Shown piece after piece: positions 1 through 11,999 of a DNA stretch of 64,000 nt (the first letter of the stretch is position 1; the number at the start of each line of letters is the position of its first letter). The notes beneath the pieces are model-generated. The model was not told the origin of the DNA. It searched no databases and saw only the letters and a program-made list of their open reading frames with translations. Source of the DNA: Meconema thalassinum (lineage: Eukaryota > Arthropoda > Insecta > Orthoptera > Tettigoniidae); NCBI GenBank assembly GCA_946902985.2, contig OX336392.1, forward strand, positions 465,212,693 through 465,276,692. The letters run 5' to 3'. Position numbers and translations under genes: made by a program.

Positions 1-576
1 ATTGTAGTGCCAAAAGGCATATTTAACATGCATGACACTAATTTTTGGCTAGGAATTCTTCCCAAATTCATTCAAGGTAAGTGTTTGTTTTGAAGTGTTT
101 TTATGGCAGTGTGCGATTTGTAAATTTTTGTTCTTAAACTTACATTATACTGCAATCGTTCTGGGATAAGCGTATATGTTGTGCAAATCATGTCTGTATG
201 CATGTGTTAACGTTAGATTTTGATTTAGATTTGTAGGGTGGGGTAATTTAGGGTTTGTTTTGTTTGCAAAAGTAAGGTTAGGATCGTATTTTTATTAGTT
301 GCTTTCCTTGTAATTTTGAACTAAAGCGAATATGTAGGAGTGTTTTACGTGGAGATATCTACTGTCTGGGGTTAGCTAGGTTAGAAGTATGGGATTCTTT
401 CTTGGTTTGATCCCTGGGCAGGTTGTATATAGGACTTGCACGATCCGAACTGGCTTGGTATGGGACTGGCCTGTTCGATGAAATGCAGGTATGTGTAGTG
501 TAATGTAATTGTAAGGGTATTGTGTTTTTAATTGTATTTGTTTGTGTTATGATATCTCTACGACTACATAACTTGC
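1..576. other. AT-rich non-coding stretch
   Basis: No open frame of useful length, repeat boundary or RNA gene is visible. It ends at the target-site duplication of the first SINE. Confidence 0.5.
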
Positions 577-589
577 ATATTTGAGTATT

Positions 590-1324
590 GATGATGATGA
601 TGATAATTGTTGTTTTAAGGGGCCTAACATCTAGGTTATCGGCCCCTGATGGTTTGGGTGATCGTGAAGATGAAAATGATAAGCGAACTTAAAACTAAAA
701 CTAACTACCAACCTACATACTAGAAGAAGAAATGGAAAACTATAGGAGAATAAGGCAAATAAAGGACAGGAGGAAAAGAAATGCCCTCAACCCTCGAAGA
801 ATGCGGATTGAGGGACTTGGAAGGAAGGAGAGCCATGAAAGGCAGATAGGAAAGTGAAAGAGGAGAGGGTCCGCCCCAAAGGTAAGGGACAAAAAGGGAA
901 AACGGACCCAGCTCAGGAATCCCTCGGGGTCGCCAACTCCCGAACTCACCAGCCGTGAGCCCCTGAGGGTGTAGCATTATCTAGGGTGCACCAAAAGTGG
1001 TGGGGCTACATACACCCTGCCTCCTTAAGGGCCTAGGGCACAAGGCAGGAGGTAAAAGGAAGAGAAAAAGAAGGCTGACCCCTCGCAAAAGGAGGGAATC
1101 AGAAAAGATGAGACAAGGGCCAATTAAGGCGGGAAAGGAAGAGACTCCCTAGGCCTCGGATACCCTAATACCGTCGGGGTCAGAAGAGAACAAGAGTTGA
1201 CCAAGTGAGGTCGACAGGAAAGAAGACAGAGAGGAGCCCGGCACAAGTAAGTGGAAACAATGCCGGACTCAGCTGGGGCCCCGTGGTCGCCAACCCACGC
1301 CCACAAGATGTGAGCCCCTGGGGG
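590..1324 (-). mobile_element. S-family dimeric SINE, complete copy
   Basis: The element lies on the minus strand, with its 3' ATC-rich tail at the left. It is flanked by a 13-bp direct repeat (ATATTTGAGTATT at 577-589 and 1325-1337), which is direct evidence of target-primed retroposition. Reading on the minus strand it starts CCCCAGGGGCTCAC. It has two related arms, each opening with GGGGCTCAC and GTTGGCGACC (about 1255-1322 and 905-965). It ends in the stem-loop AGGGGCC...GGCCCCT followed by ACAACAATTATCATCATC. No protein is encoded, and apparent open frames here recur in every copy by homology only. The 3' end matches the IL LINE, so IL probably supplies the reverse transcriptase (inference). 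Confidence 0.85.
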
Positions 1325-1337
1325 ATATTTGAGTATT

Positions 1338-4300
1338 AATGGGAATTATTTTTGTGGGTGGTAAAAATTATGTATCGCTGTTATTTGAGTATGTTGTGCG
1401 ATGAATATGTTGTTGTGAATATGAGATCTCAGTTCGTGAACAGCCATAATGTAATGTGCTTTCCTGCTTAATTCATATAGGGTCTTCAAAATTTACTGGG
1501 GTTAAATTTCTGTTGGACATTATGGTCATCAGGTTCTGTAAGTCAGCTTGTTTTACTTTTAAAGCCAGTAATCTCTTGTTGCTGGAAATCAGGGTCACCT
1601 GTTGCCTCATGCTAACCGTAAATTACGTAGGCCTGCTGTTTTAGTTCATGCTATGGCAATCTCGGTCATCAGCCACTGTAGTTTGAGTAAAATTTTCTGC
1701 TTTTGATTTATAATCCTAAATTTTTCGGCTTTATCGTTTGGAATGGTGCGTAAGTGTTCTCTGTTAGTCTCGTCTTTCGACAAGAGCGTCTTGTTTCTCA
1801 TCTAGCCGTATTTTCGGGCCATGTTAGGCATCCTTTGGTTGTACGTGTTCGTGTCTTAAACCTGAACGAGGAAACCTCTTTGTACCTCGGGTACGGTTGA
1901 ACTTAGTTCTCTTTATGTTGGATTTTTCTCACCCAGGCGGATGTCGGCTGTATTCTCATCGGGTGTCGAACCTCAATTTCTTTCCTTGTGTGTGTGTATT
2001 GGTGTTTGGTTTTCTGCGCTGCCATTTCCTCTTCGTTCTTGTCGTTACTGTAACTGCGTTTGAATTCCTCAGTGTCCCCATGCCAAGTAATGCGTGAGGT
2101 CACGAACCAACTATGTAGAGGCATACATGTCAGATTAATTAATTTTCCTTTTCAAAACCTTAAGGCAAACAAATTTCACGAGTGCATCTGTCGCACATCA
2201 AACGAGGTGGAGAGGTGTCTAATGAGGAAATGCTACCGTAAATTTTGTAAAACAAATTTTGTATAATGTAGAGTGTCCCTAAAATTCATTGAAGCCTTCT
2301 GGTATCTGTTCCTTGTGGAATTTTGAATTTAATTGGGTTTAAAAACTCTGATGGGATACAAAATGTAAATGTTGGGAAGTTCCCATTGTAATGGTAAATT
2401 GTAAAAGTGTACCTAAATTTTGATGTTTTCCTGGAAGATGCTAACATGTAAAGTGGGCTCGGTGGGAGACCTAACTCATGGTAACCTTGTATTCCTGTTC
2501 CCTTTGGGAATTGTAGTGGTCATTCCTCTACCGTAGTTCCTTCTAAATGTATAGTCGTCTAACTCATGTAATCTTGAAATGTACTTCGAATCTGTAAAAA
2601 GGTAAACTTGTTAATGAAATTTTGTAAGCACGGATCTGGGGCATGGTCAGAAATATTTTCTTCATTTAAATTCAACCTTGTTTCTCTTTTGTAAAATGTA
2701 GTAAGAAATTGTAATTCTGTAAACCTTTTTTTTGAAATTAGATTAACTTCTATTTTTGTTAATGGCTGCCCACGCGTCGAGTCTTATTTGGCACATTGCT
2801 TCCACCTACTTCGTCTAAAGCGACCTACATTGGACTTATTGGAAATTTTCCTAACGTGTCTCGGACTCTGAAAGCACTGCTGGTGCTGGTGTACTGCATT
2901 TCTGAAGATTTTTGGACACAGTGATGCTGTTGACTAAGTGGTTTGCGAGGTGATCAATTATCCCATCTCTGATAATCTGACCCTGCATTCTTCCTAACCA
3001 AAACGATGCGGTTTCATCCATCAATTGGAGTTAACTGGTGAACATTATCTTCGAGAAACATCTCTGGTGAATCGACAAGTTAAGAAGTACTGTCTATGCC
3101 TAGGCATATTCGTGAACCGTGTTCACGCTTAAGGGAGGGAGACTGATACGTGCAAGGGCACGTCCCTACGCTTTCAAACATGTATATACCCTTGGATCGT
3201 AGCATCTCGACATTTGAAACGACCGCCTGGTGACTTGCTTCCCATTTTGAACACGAGATGGTAGCGGCAGTCGGACTGTGTTAGGTCTGCACGTGGTTCC
3301 TGTTTCTCTCCGATAGGTAGCGTGTGCTGCGCCTTATAAAACTCCTTATACGCATGACATAATTGAAAGACAATTACATTCTTCGTCACGAAACAAATGC
3401 CAGTGTATTCATGATACCGCAAAAATTTTCACTAAATTATGACATTGTTGTTTGATGTGTCAATCTGTGATTGGACATTTTCCAAATATCATGCATGCAG
3501 CGCGCCTGGCTTCCTTGTCGGCGCCATTTATGTGTTGTGATCGGTAACTGAACAGTCTGGATTGGACTGAGTGATCGTGAATTTGATTGTCTATTGAGGC
3601 GGGGGCCTGTGCCCCTCGCCTCACCAAGAAATGAAATTACATTACAAAAACGTGTACCGCAGTGGGTAGGAAGTGGGATCGTCGCCCCTGAGGCATGGTC
3701 TACCTTATTTTCGCCGGAATGGAGAAAACTTGAAGATGTTTGGTGTCAATGGTTGCGTGTGCCAGCAACAGACATCTGGGCAGTTTTCATTTTTTTTAAA
3801 TTATTGATTAGTGTTATGTTTGTTTTATCATCAGTGTCTCCCCAAAGGCCTTATTAAGGTATGTTTTGAAACCTTATTTAATTTAAATTAGTGGAGCTCC
3901 TTATTTTGCATTGTGTGATGAGTGTTTGATCTAGTTCTGAAAGGTTGACCTTGGAATAGATATGTCACCTATGAAAATGTAAAATTTTGTTAAACTTTTT
4001 TTGTCCGGGGAACACTACTGTTTTTCTTCTTAACTTATTATTTGACATCTAGCTAAGGCAGTTTCTTCTTATAATATTATGGTAATGGCCAGTCGAGTCT
4101 ATTTACACTAGGCCTAAATTGGTTCATTAGTCGGTCGTTTTTTTTTGTCTGATCCGTTGCATGTAAAAACCTTTTGATCTCGTAATGTCTAGAGTTTGTT
4201 ATATCTAGCTGTTTTCTCACTGGAGAAGTTTATTTTAAATATGTCAATTACGCGTTTCTCATTATTACGTACTGATGTACATTCTTCTGTTCTCGGTCGC

Positions 4301-5715
4301 CATGGTAACTTGTTTACTGAAGTGCATTGTGGGTTTTTGTTTTCTGGCGTTTTGTTTGAAGTGCACGTTCTTGGGTCATGGTGATGTTGGTTAACTTATT
4401 TGTTTTAATTTTCCTTTGGTTTTCTTTTTTGGTGGAGTTTTCTTGGTACTCCTTCGTTATTCTTTCGTTACCTTGTTTTTGGTAATTATTTCGCACTAGT
4501 TTTTTTTTCTGATTCTCCAAGGCCCTCATGGTCCAGTTTGGGAGTGTGTCTGGTGCTTATTTAGTTTTTTTTGGGGGTTTGTAGCTGTTTATGCTCTTAC
4601 CTCAAGTAATCCTTTTGATATTGGCCTTAAATATTTATTATTTCTACAGTGAGAATTATAGCTGAGATTTTATTTTATTTTTTAAATTTTGGCTGCCTGA
4701 TGCATGTTGTGTTTGCTGGTGGAGGTGTTTTATTTTTAAATTTTAACATTAAATGTTTATTTTAAATTTTTAAGCAGCTGTTGTGGCATTATTTCGCCGA
4801 CGGCAGTTCTGTCGGTTAGTGGGGGGTGTCTGTACGATAGCCTGTGTGTGTTGTCCCCTTCTCCATCTTCCTTCCACCCCTTTTGGAGCTCTTCTGGAGG
4901 TGATTTTGCTGCGGAGGTGACCCGGACCCCTGAATACAGGTAAGTTGGCCTATCCACGCTCGCCGTACACGTCCCATTCTGGTAGCAGAGCGTTGGTTAT
5001 CGAATTACAGACGTGCTGCTGGCCAAGCGATGGTGTCTCTTCACGTCCCAGTTTCATTGGGGGATGTGAAACTCGGCATATAAACTCATCATTAAAAATA
5101 AGAAGACACGTGTCTGAGGGTTTTTCGATGTGGTGTATATTATGAGGTGAAAGGGGTGAAAAGTGGGAGTTGAAGGATTCCTAACGGAGCGTGTATCTCT
5201 TAAACGACATAGGCGATGAGTTTGGAACACAGCCGAAAAAAAAATCAGCATTAAAAATAACTAAACAGGTGTTTGACCGTTTTTTCATAAATCCAAATTA
5301 AGGGGCCCATGGGGAGGGGTGAAATTATGGGGGGGGGGGGGAACGTAATATGGCTGTGTGTAAAATTATACATGGCCTATGTTGTAGACAATAACACATC
5401 ACATCTTTTTTTCCTCTTGCTATTTCATCATACGACGAATACTTACGGAGTTATTAATGATTTTGTATTTTTTGTCCGGAAATTTCTAAGTCCCAGGAAT
5501 TACATAAAAATTGATTCGAATGAAATTTCAAAAAATAGTTTTTTTAATACTTTTATTATATTTTTCACGTTTTTTAGGGTCCGGAACCAACATGATATTT
5601 TGATGTTTTTTTTCGTCCCATGCATTTACGTTTCAGGTGATAGAATTATTTTCCGCTAGGACCCATGCTTATCTATCTATGTAACTAATGTTATAACGGG
5701 ATTCCAAATGTTATT
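1338..5715. other. Non-coding stretch, no gene recognised
   Basis: Several short open frames are present but none has recognisable protein features. A purine run at 3132-3142 followed by TGATACGTGC, with a TATAAA-like box at 3332-3339, resembles a polypurine tract plus LTR start, but no matching LTR or pol gene was found. A G-run lies at about 5331-5341. The last several hundred bases may belong to a non-autonomous Helitron that ends at 5742. Confidence 0.4.
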
Positions 5716-5742
5716 GCGGGCGAAGCCGCGGGTAACAGCTAG
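5716..5742 (+). mobile_element. Possible Helitron 3' terminus
   Basis: A short GC hairpin (GCGG-GCGAAG-CCGC, 5716-5729) is followed about 10 bases later by CTAG and then T. Helitrons characteristically end in CTRR just after a 3' hairpin and insert between A and T. The 5' TC end was not located, so element length is unknown and the assignment is tentative. Confidence 0.4.
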
Positions 5743-6168
5743 TCATGAATAAAGCCGAATGCGTAAATAAAACGATAGAATTCATAAACGACAACGGTAT
5801 AAATCCAACTAAGAAAATTCAAGACCAGGTAAAAAATGTACAAAAAATAACAATACATTCTCACGAAGTCAGAAAAAACTAAAACTGAAGACATGAACCC
5901 ACAGTTACCGTCATTAAGGGCACTACCGAAGATCCATAAAGGTCATAAAGACCATCGTGAATTGTGGAGGCGAGCCAGACTACAAACTAAGTTAAGTTAG
6001 TAAAATTCCTGAGGGATAGACTAATTATCAAAAGCGACGTCTCAGTAGAAAACACAATAGAATTAGTCAATAAAATGGGATATATAGACATAAAACCAAG
6101 CATGAGAATGATTTCTTTCGATATTACGAATATGTACACTAGTATACTAGACCAGTCGACAGGTAGTT
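5743..6168 (+). pseudogene. Penelope-like element reverse transcriptase fragment
   Basis: Translating across several stops and frameshifts gives the Penelope-type series: LPSLRALPKIHKGHKDH at about 5910-5955, then a segment resembling NCGGEPDYKL, then RLIIKSDVSVENTIELV and MRMISFDITNMYTSI. The LPKIHK and SFD-NMYT motifs belong to the RT finger and palm region of Penelope-like elements. The GIY-YIG endonuclease and the rest of the RT are absent. It is an old fragment, bounded on the left by the Helitron-like end and on the right by the S-SINE target duplication. Confidence 0.6.
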
Positions 6169-6180
6169 TCAGATAGAAAA

Positions 6181-8247
6181 TGATGATGATGATGATAATT
6201 GTTGTTTTAAGGGGCCTAACATCTAGGCTATCGGCCCCTGATGGTTTGGGTGATCGTGAAGATGAAAATGAAATGCAAACTTAAAACTAACTACCAACCT
6301 ACATACTAGAAGAAGAAATGGAAAACTAAAGGAGAATAAAGCAAATAAAAGGACAGAAGGAAAAGAAATGCCCTCAACCCTCGGAGAAGGCGGATTGAGG
6401 GACTTGGAAGGAAGGAGAGCCATGAAAGGCATATAGGAAAGTGAAAGAGGAGAGGGTCCGCCCCAAAGGTAAGGGACAAAAGGGGAAAACGGACCCAGCT
6501 CAGGAATCCCTCGGGGTCGCCAACTCCCGAACTCACCAGCCGTGAGCCCCTGAGGGTGTAGCATTATCTAGGGTGCACCAGAAGTGGTGGGGCTACATAC
6601 ACCCTGCCTCCTTAAGGGCCTAGAGCACAAGGCAGGAGGTAAAAGGAAGAGAAAAAGAAGGCTGACCCCTCGCAGAAGGAGGGTATCAGAAAAGATGAGA
6701 CAAGGGCCAATTAAGGCGGGAAAGGAAGAGACTCCCTAGGCCTCGGATACCCTAATACCGTCGGGGTCAGAAGAGAACAAGAGTTGACCAAGTGAGGTCG
6801 ACAGGAAAGAAGACAGAGAGGAGCCCGGCACAAGTAAGTGGAAGCAATGCCGGACTCAGCTGGGGCCCCGTGGTCGCCAACCCACGCCCACAAGATGTGA
6901 GCCCCTGGGGGACATACTAGAAGAAGAAATGGAAAACTAAAGGAGAATAAGGCAAATAAAGGACAGGAGGAAAAGAAATGCCCTCAACCCTCGAAGAATG
7001 CGGATTGAGGGACTTGGAAGGAAGGAGAGCCATGAAAGGCAGATAGGAGAGTGAAAGAGGAGAGGGTCCACCCCGAAGGTAAGGGACAAAAGGGGAAAAC
7101 GGACCCAGCTCAGGAATCCCTCGGGGTCGCCAACTCCCGAACTCACCAGCCGTGAGCCCCTGAGGCTGTAGCATTATCTGTTGTGATGATGATGATAATT
7201 GTTGTTTTAAGGGGCCTAACATCTAGGTTATCGGCCCCTGATGGTTTGGGTGATCGTGAAGATGAAAATGAAAAGCGAACTTAGAACTAAAATTAACTAC
7301 TAACCTACATACTAGAAGAAGAAATGGAAAATTAAAGGAGAATAAGGCAAATAAAAGGACAGAAGGAAAAGAAATGCCCTCAACCCTCGGAGAAGGCGGA
7401 TTGAGGGACTTGGAAGGAAGGAGAGCCATGAAAGGCATATAGGAAAGTGAAAGAGGAGAGGGTCCGCCCCAAAGGTAAGGGACAAAAGGGGAAAACGGAC
7501 CCAGCTCAGGAATCCCTCGGGGTCGCCAACTCCCGAACTCACCAGCCGTGAGCCCCTGAGGGTGTAGCATTATCTAGGGTGCACCAGAAGTGGTGGGGCT
7601 ACATACACCCTGCCTCCTTAAGGGCCTAGAGCACAAGGCAGGAGGTAAAAGGAAGAGAAAAAGAAGGCTGACCCCTCGCAGAAGGAGGGTATCAGAAAAG
7701 ATGATGAGACAAGGGCCAATTAAGGCGGGAAAGGAAGAGACTCCCTAGGCCTCGGATACCCTAATACCGTCGGGGTCAGAAGAGAACAAGAGTTGACCAA
7801 GTGAGGTCGACAGGAAAGAAGACAGAGAGGAGCCCGGCACAAGTAAGTGGAAGCAATGCCGGACTCAGCTGGGGCCCCGTGGTCGCCAACTGTAGCATTA
7901 TCTAAGGTGCACCAAAAGTGGCGGGGCTACATACACCCTGCCTCCTTAAGGGCCTTGAGCACAATGCAGGAGGTAAAAGGAAAATAAAAAGAAGGCTGAC
8001 CCCTCACAGAAGGAGAGTGTCAGGAAAGATGAGACAAGGGCCAATTAAGGCGGGAAAGGAAGAGACTCCCTAGGCCTCGGATATCCTAATACCGTCGGGG
8101 TCGGAAGAGAACAAGAGTTGACCAAGTGAGGTCGACAGGAAAGAAGACGGAGAGGAGCCCGGCACAAGTAAGTGGAAGCAATGCCGGACTCAGCTGGGGC
8201 CCCGTGGTCGCCAACCCACGTCCCACTAGATGTGAGCCCCTGAGGGA
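6181..8247 (-). mobile_element. S-family SINE mosaic with 611-bp internal duplication
   Basis: The whole block is flanked by 12-bp repeats that match at 11 positions (TCAGATAGAAAA 6169-6180; TCAGATGGAAAA 8248-8259), so it arose from one original insertion. Inside it, a segment starting ACATACTAGAAG at 6301 recurs at 6912, and the first unit runs to a full S 5' end (CCCTGGGGG, about 6911) before restarting mid-element. The missing second tail suggests recombination or template switching rather than a simple second insertion. A further S copy is inserted at 7180-7889. Confidence 0.75.
7180..7889 (-). mobile_element. S-family SINE nested in an older S copy
   Basis: It is flanked by CTGTAGCATTATCT at 7166-7179 and 7890-7903, sequence belonging to the inter-arm region of the host SINE. 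It is 5'-truncated within the first arm, at GGTCGCCAA. Confidence 0.8.
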
Positions 8248-8259
8248 TCAGATGGAAAA

Positions 8260-8778
8260 AGGTCGGAATTTAATGAAACATTGGGATGTTGTTCAGGGAA
8301 GGTTAATTAACATTTTCCTTAGTTTTGGACCTCAAGGACCCTGTGCGAAAAGAGGAGGGGTGCGGAAACTGCAAATATTTCGACCTTCCTCAGGTGTTCC
8401 CTCAATAACATTTTTCCCTTATGTCCTACAACAAAATCATTCTTTCGCTTTTCTCTAGAGCGTTAAATGCACTATAATGTTGACTATTCAAACATGTTTG
8501 TATGTCAATTCGTTACCGAGATATGGCGCATCGAAAAAAATGTCATTTTTCAAAATTCGCTAAGAATTGCCCAAAAATGCAGAATTCCACCTTATTTCTT
8601 CAGTTATACCCGAATTATGATGAAATGTTGTTGTAATTATGGTTCCTGGTTACAATCACCAACTTTGGAAACCCCCTCCTGAGCCCCTATTCGCTCATGC
8701 TGGTGATCACTTTTATGAAAGCCAATGGATTTTTACGTCCGAGAGTTATGAACGCGTCCTGGAATCATGTCTTCGCTT
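8260..8778. other. Non-coding stretch between SINE clusters
   Basis: Short open frames only. No domain, repeat unit or splice pattern is recognised. Confidence 0.4.
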
Positions 8779-8793
8779 CAGACGCACTTTTGA

Positions 8794-10156
8794 TGATGAT
8801 AATTGTTGTTTTAAGGGGCCTAACATCTAGGTTATCGGCCCCTGATGGTTTGGGTGATCGTGAAGATGAAAATGAAAAGCGAACTTAAAACTAAAACTAA
8901 CTACTAACCTACATACTAGAAGAAGAAATGGAAAACTAAAGGAGAATAAGGCAAATAAAAGGACAGAAGGAAAAGAAACGCCCTCAACCCTCGGAGAAGG
9001 CGGATTGAGGGACTTGGAAGGAAGGAGAGCCATGAAAGGCATATAGGAAAGTGAAAGAGGAGAGGGTCCGCCCCAAAGGCAAGGGACAAAAGAGGAAAAC
9101 GGACCCAGCTCAGGAATCCCTCAGGGTCGCCAACTCCCGAACTCACCAGCCGTGAGCCCCTGAGGGTGCAGCTTTATCTAGGGTGCACCAGACGTTGTGG
9201 GGCTACATACACCCTGCCTCCTTAAGGGCCTGGAGCACAAGGCAGGAGGTAAAAGGAAGAGAAAAAGAAGGCTGACCCCCGCAAAAGGAGGGTATCAGAA
9301 AAGATGAGACAAGGGCCAATTAAGGCGGGAAAGGAAGAGACTCCCTAGGCCTCGGATACCCTAATACCGTCGGGGTCAGAAGAGAACAAGAGTTGACCAA
9401 GTGAGGTCGACAGGAAAGATGATGATGATGATGATAATTGTTGTTTTAAGGGGCCTAACATCTAGGTTATCGGCCCCTGATGGTTTGGGTGATCGTGAAG
9501 ATGAAAATGAAAAGCGAACTTAAAACTAAAACTAACTAATAACCTACATACTAGAAGAAGAAATGGAAAACTAAAGGAGAATAAGGCAAACAAAAGGACA
9601 GAAGGAAAAGAAATGCCCTCAACCCTCGGAGAAGGCGGATTGAGGGACTTGGAAGGAAGGAGAGCCATGAAAGGCATATAGGAACGTAAAAGAGGAGAGG
9701 GTCCGCCCCGAAGGTAAGGGACAAAAGAGGGAAACAGACCCAGCTCAGGAATCCCTCGGGGTCGCCAACTCCCGAACTCACCAGCCGTGAGCCCCTGAGG
9801 GTGTAGCATTAACTAGGGTGCACCAGAAGTGGTGGGGCTACAAACACCCTGCCTCCTTAAGGGCCTAGAGCACAAGGCAGGAGGTAATAGGAAGAGAAAA
9901 AGAAGGCTGACCCCTCGCAGAAGGAGGGTATCGGAAAAGATGAGACAAGGGCCAATTAAGGCGGGAAAGGAAGAGACTCCCTAGGCCTCGGATACCCTAA
10001 TACCGTCGGGGTCAGAAGAGAACAAGAGTTGACCAAGTGAGGTCGACAGGAAAGGAGACAGAGAGGAGCCCGGCACAAGTAAGTGGAAGCAATGCCGGAC
10101 TCAGCTAGGGCCCCGTGGTCGCCAACCCACGCCCACAAGATGTGAGCCCCTGGGGG
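8794..10156 (-). mobile_element. Head-to-tail pair of S-family SINEs within one target duplication
   Basis: A 15-bp duplication, CAGACGCACTTTTGA, occurs at 8779-8793 and 10157-10171. Inside, a first copy runs from the left tail to about 9419 (breaking at GACAGGAAAGA), where a new ATC tail and a second, complete copy begin. No separate duplication can be resolved at the internal junction, so this is either an insertion at a homologous site or a dimer formed during reverse transcription. Confidence 0.75.
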
Positions 10157-10171
10157 CAGACGCACTTTTGA

Positions 10172-11724
10172 CTCTGCTGAAATGCTCCACATATTCCTTC
10201 TAGATGATTAAAGACGAGATCTTTAATGTGCATCTTTGAATATATCATCTTCTGTCATACAGCATAATTTGTCATATTTTAATGGCCTAATATTGCATTT
10301 ATTAACATTTGAGACAAAGGTATGCCATCGCAGAGATGCGAACAGGGAGTAAGTAGTTGCTAAGTGACTCAGGAAGTATCGAAGCCAGAGCGCTCGTGAG
10401 GAAACAACCCTTATCGTGCGTTTAGTCGCGCGGACGTGCTTATTGAAAGGTCCAGTGGAACGGGTATTCAGAAGAAGATTACACTATCGATTCTAAGTGG
10501 AATCCAACGACATCTAGTAGTATTTTAGCACGAAGTGTGCCAGTGAATCGTGTGTTGCCAAAATAGCAACGAGTGAAGTGATATTTCGAAGGAAATAGTG
10601 AATTTCCACAATTTTGTGATCAAGCACATGGTCTGTAATTTTCATGCCACATGGCTGACCTTCGTGCTACGCCAATGTTATAAATCACATTCATCGACTG
10701 TGTTAATAAGTGGTTTGTGTGATAATCACGTATACAATATTACTAACATCCGAGCCGTGCAAAGGCCGAGATTTTCTAAGTAAAGATTACGCCGATTCAG
10801 GCCCATTACATTTTCACATAAAGTAATAGATTCTGCGTGAAGACACGTGCAAAGTGTCTTTAGCTTCAGTGAAAGCAGACAAGGTCATTCTTGATAAAAG
10901 TCTGCAGATAAACCTAGAAGCAGTTTTAATTATCAAAGCCACGCTAGAAGCAGTGATTTTCTACCTAAATTCACATTACTACAAGATGTCAGAGCTTCGC
11001 CACGTGCAGAGAACTTCTACTAATTTCACCATGGAGATCGGTATGGCTTAAGCCATTCCTATGAGGGAGACGCCAACCATCTAAGCTACATTGGATGGAT
11101 AGCCATGCTTATGGGCGAGCAGCGAAGATATCCTCTGAAACCCATTTGAAAGGATTTACCCCTCAAACTTTCCTTTGTGGATGAGGTGAACGACGCTACG
11201 CTGTGAGTCATGATCTAACTTCCATTTGTAAGGTGGATGGTCATAGGTGGATTAGTTACTTAGCAACCGTACTCTGATATCAGTCATCTAGGTAGGTTTT
11301 TCTTCTTAGACACAGTCTTTGGTGATTTTCACTTTCCTACGAGCTCCTACACGACGCGTTTTCTAAAGCTCAGAGTTAGACACCAATTTGTGTGCTTACA
11401 CACGGTGCAATATTGTCACAATTTGTAATTCCACATCATGGAAACTGAATTTTGTCTCGTTAGAACGGAGCAATATTTTATTCAGCTCCAGCTGAAAGTC
11501 ATGTAATTTTGAAGCTCCCTTTTGTATAATTGCTTGTACGCCACTTACACGGGCGAATTATTTAGGAAAGGGAAGTTACTCATCCTACATCTGTTATTGT
11601 AAATACATTTTTGTAGTGGGCAGGACGCCACTAGATTCAAGGTGAATCTTATATCTGTGTAAATGGGTGAAGCAATGTTAGAGCTCACTCATATTCCCGA
11701 TTGCACATTAACCGTATCGTTTTG
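10172..11724. other. Non-coding stretch left of the DNA transposon
   Basis: Short open frames only. There are no recognisable domains and no terminal repeats. It could be host intron or intergenic DNA. Confidence 0.4.
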
Positions 11725-11728
11725 AATT

Positions 11729-11759
11729 GAAGGGGTTAAAGTCAAAGTGGTGTAAGTCA
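11729..11759 (+). repeat. Left terminal inverted repeat
   Basis: 31 bp beginning GAAGGGGTTAAAGTC. It matches the complement of 14743-14773 at every base and contains AGTGGTGTAAGTCA at its inner end. Confidence 0.9.
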
Positions 11760-11999
11760 ATTTTCGGTAGAAGTTGACTTAGGCACAGAAATGCGATGTA
11801 GAAATAAAAAACTGTTTATAGAAAAAGTGGAGTAAGTCAGAGCTTCACTCATGTCGTCGTTAGATGCCAGCACAAGTTAGACTGGTAATGGATCATCTGT
11901 TTTGTTGATAACTGAAGTGGCGTGAGTCAGACTTACACCAGTGTGGTTGTAATTGTTTTCATCGAGTGTTGAATGCATGCGTGAATACTCAAAGAAACG

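Noticed and set aside
720..977. Open frame of 85 codons (MLHPQGLTAGEFGSWRPRG...) recurring many times in the window
   Set aside because: It lies within the S SINE and recurs by sequence homology, with variable lengths and frameshifted companions. There is no start context, domain or selection signal.
3132..3420. Polypurine-like run followed by TGATACGTGC and a TATAAA-like box, suggesting an LTR
   Set aside because: No second LTR, primer binding site or gag/pol sequence could be recognised nearby, so a solo LTR cannot be supported from this window alone.
4930..4946. Strong splice-donor-like sequence TACAGGTAAGTTGG
   Set aside because: No acceptor-bounded open frame or domain precedes it; a lone donor match is not evidence of an exon.
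10172..11724. Several short plus-strand open frames upstream of the DNA transposon
   Set aside because: None has splice support, domains or homology to anything else in the window; treated as non-coding.
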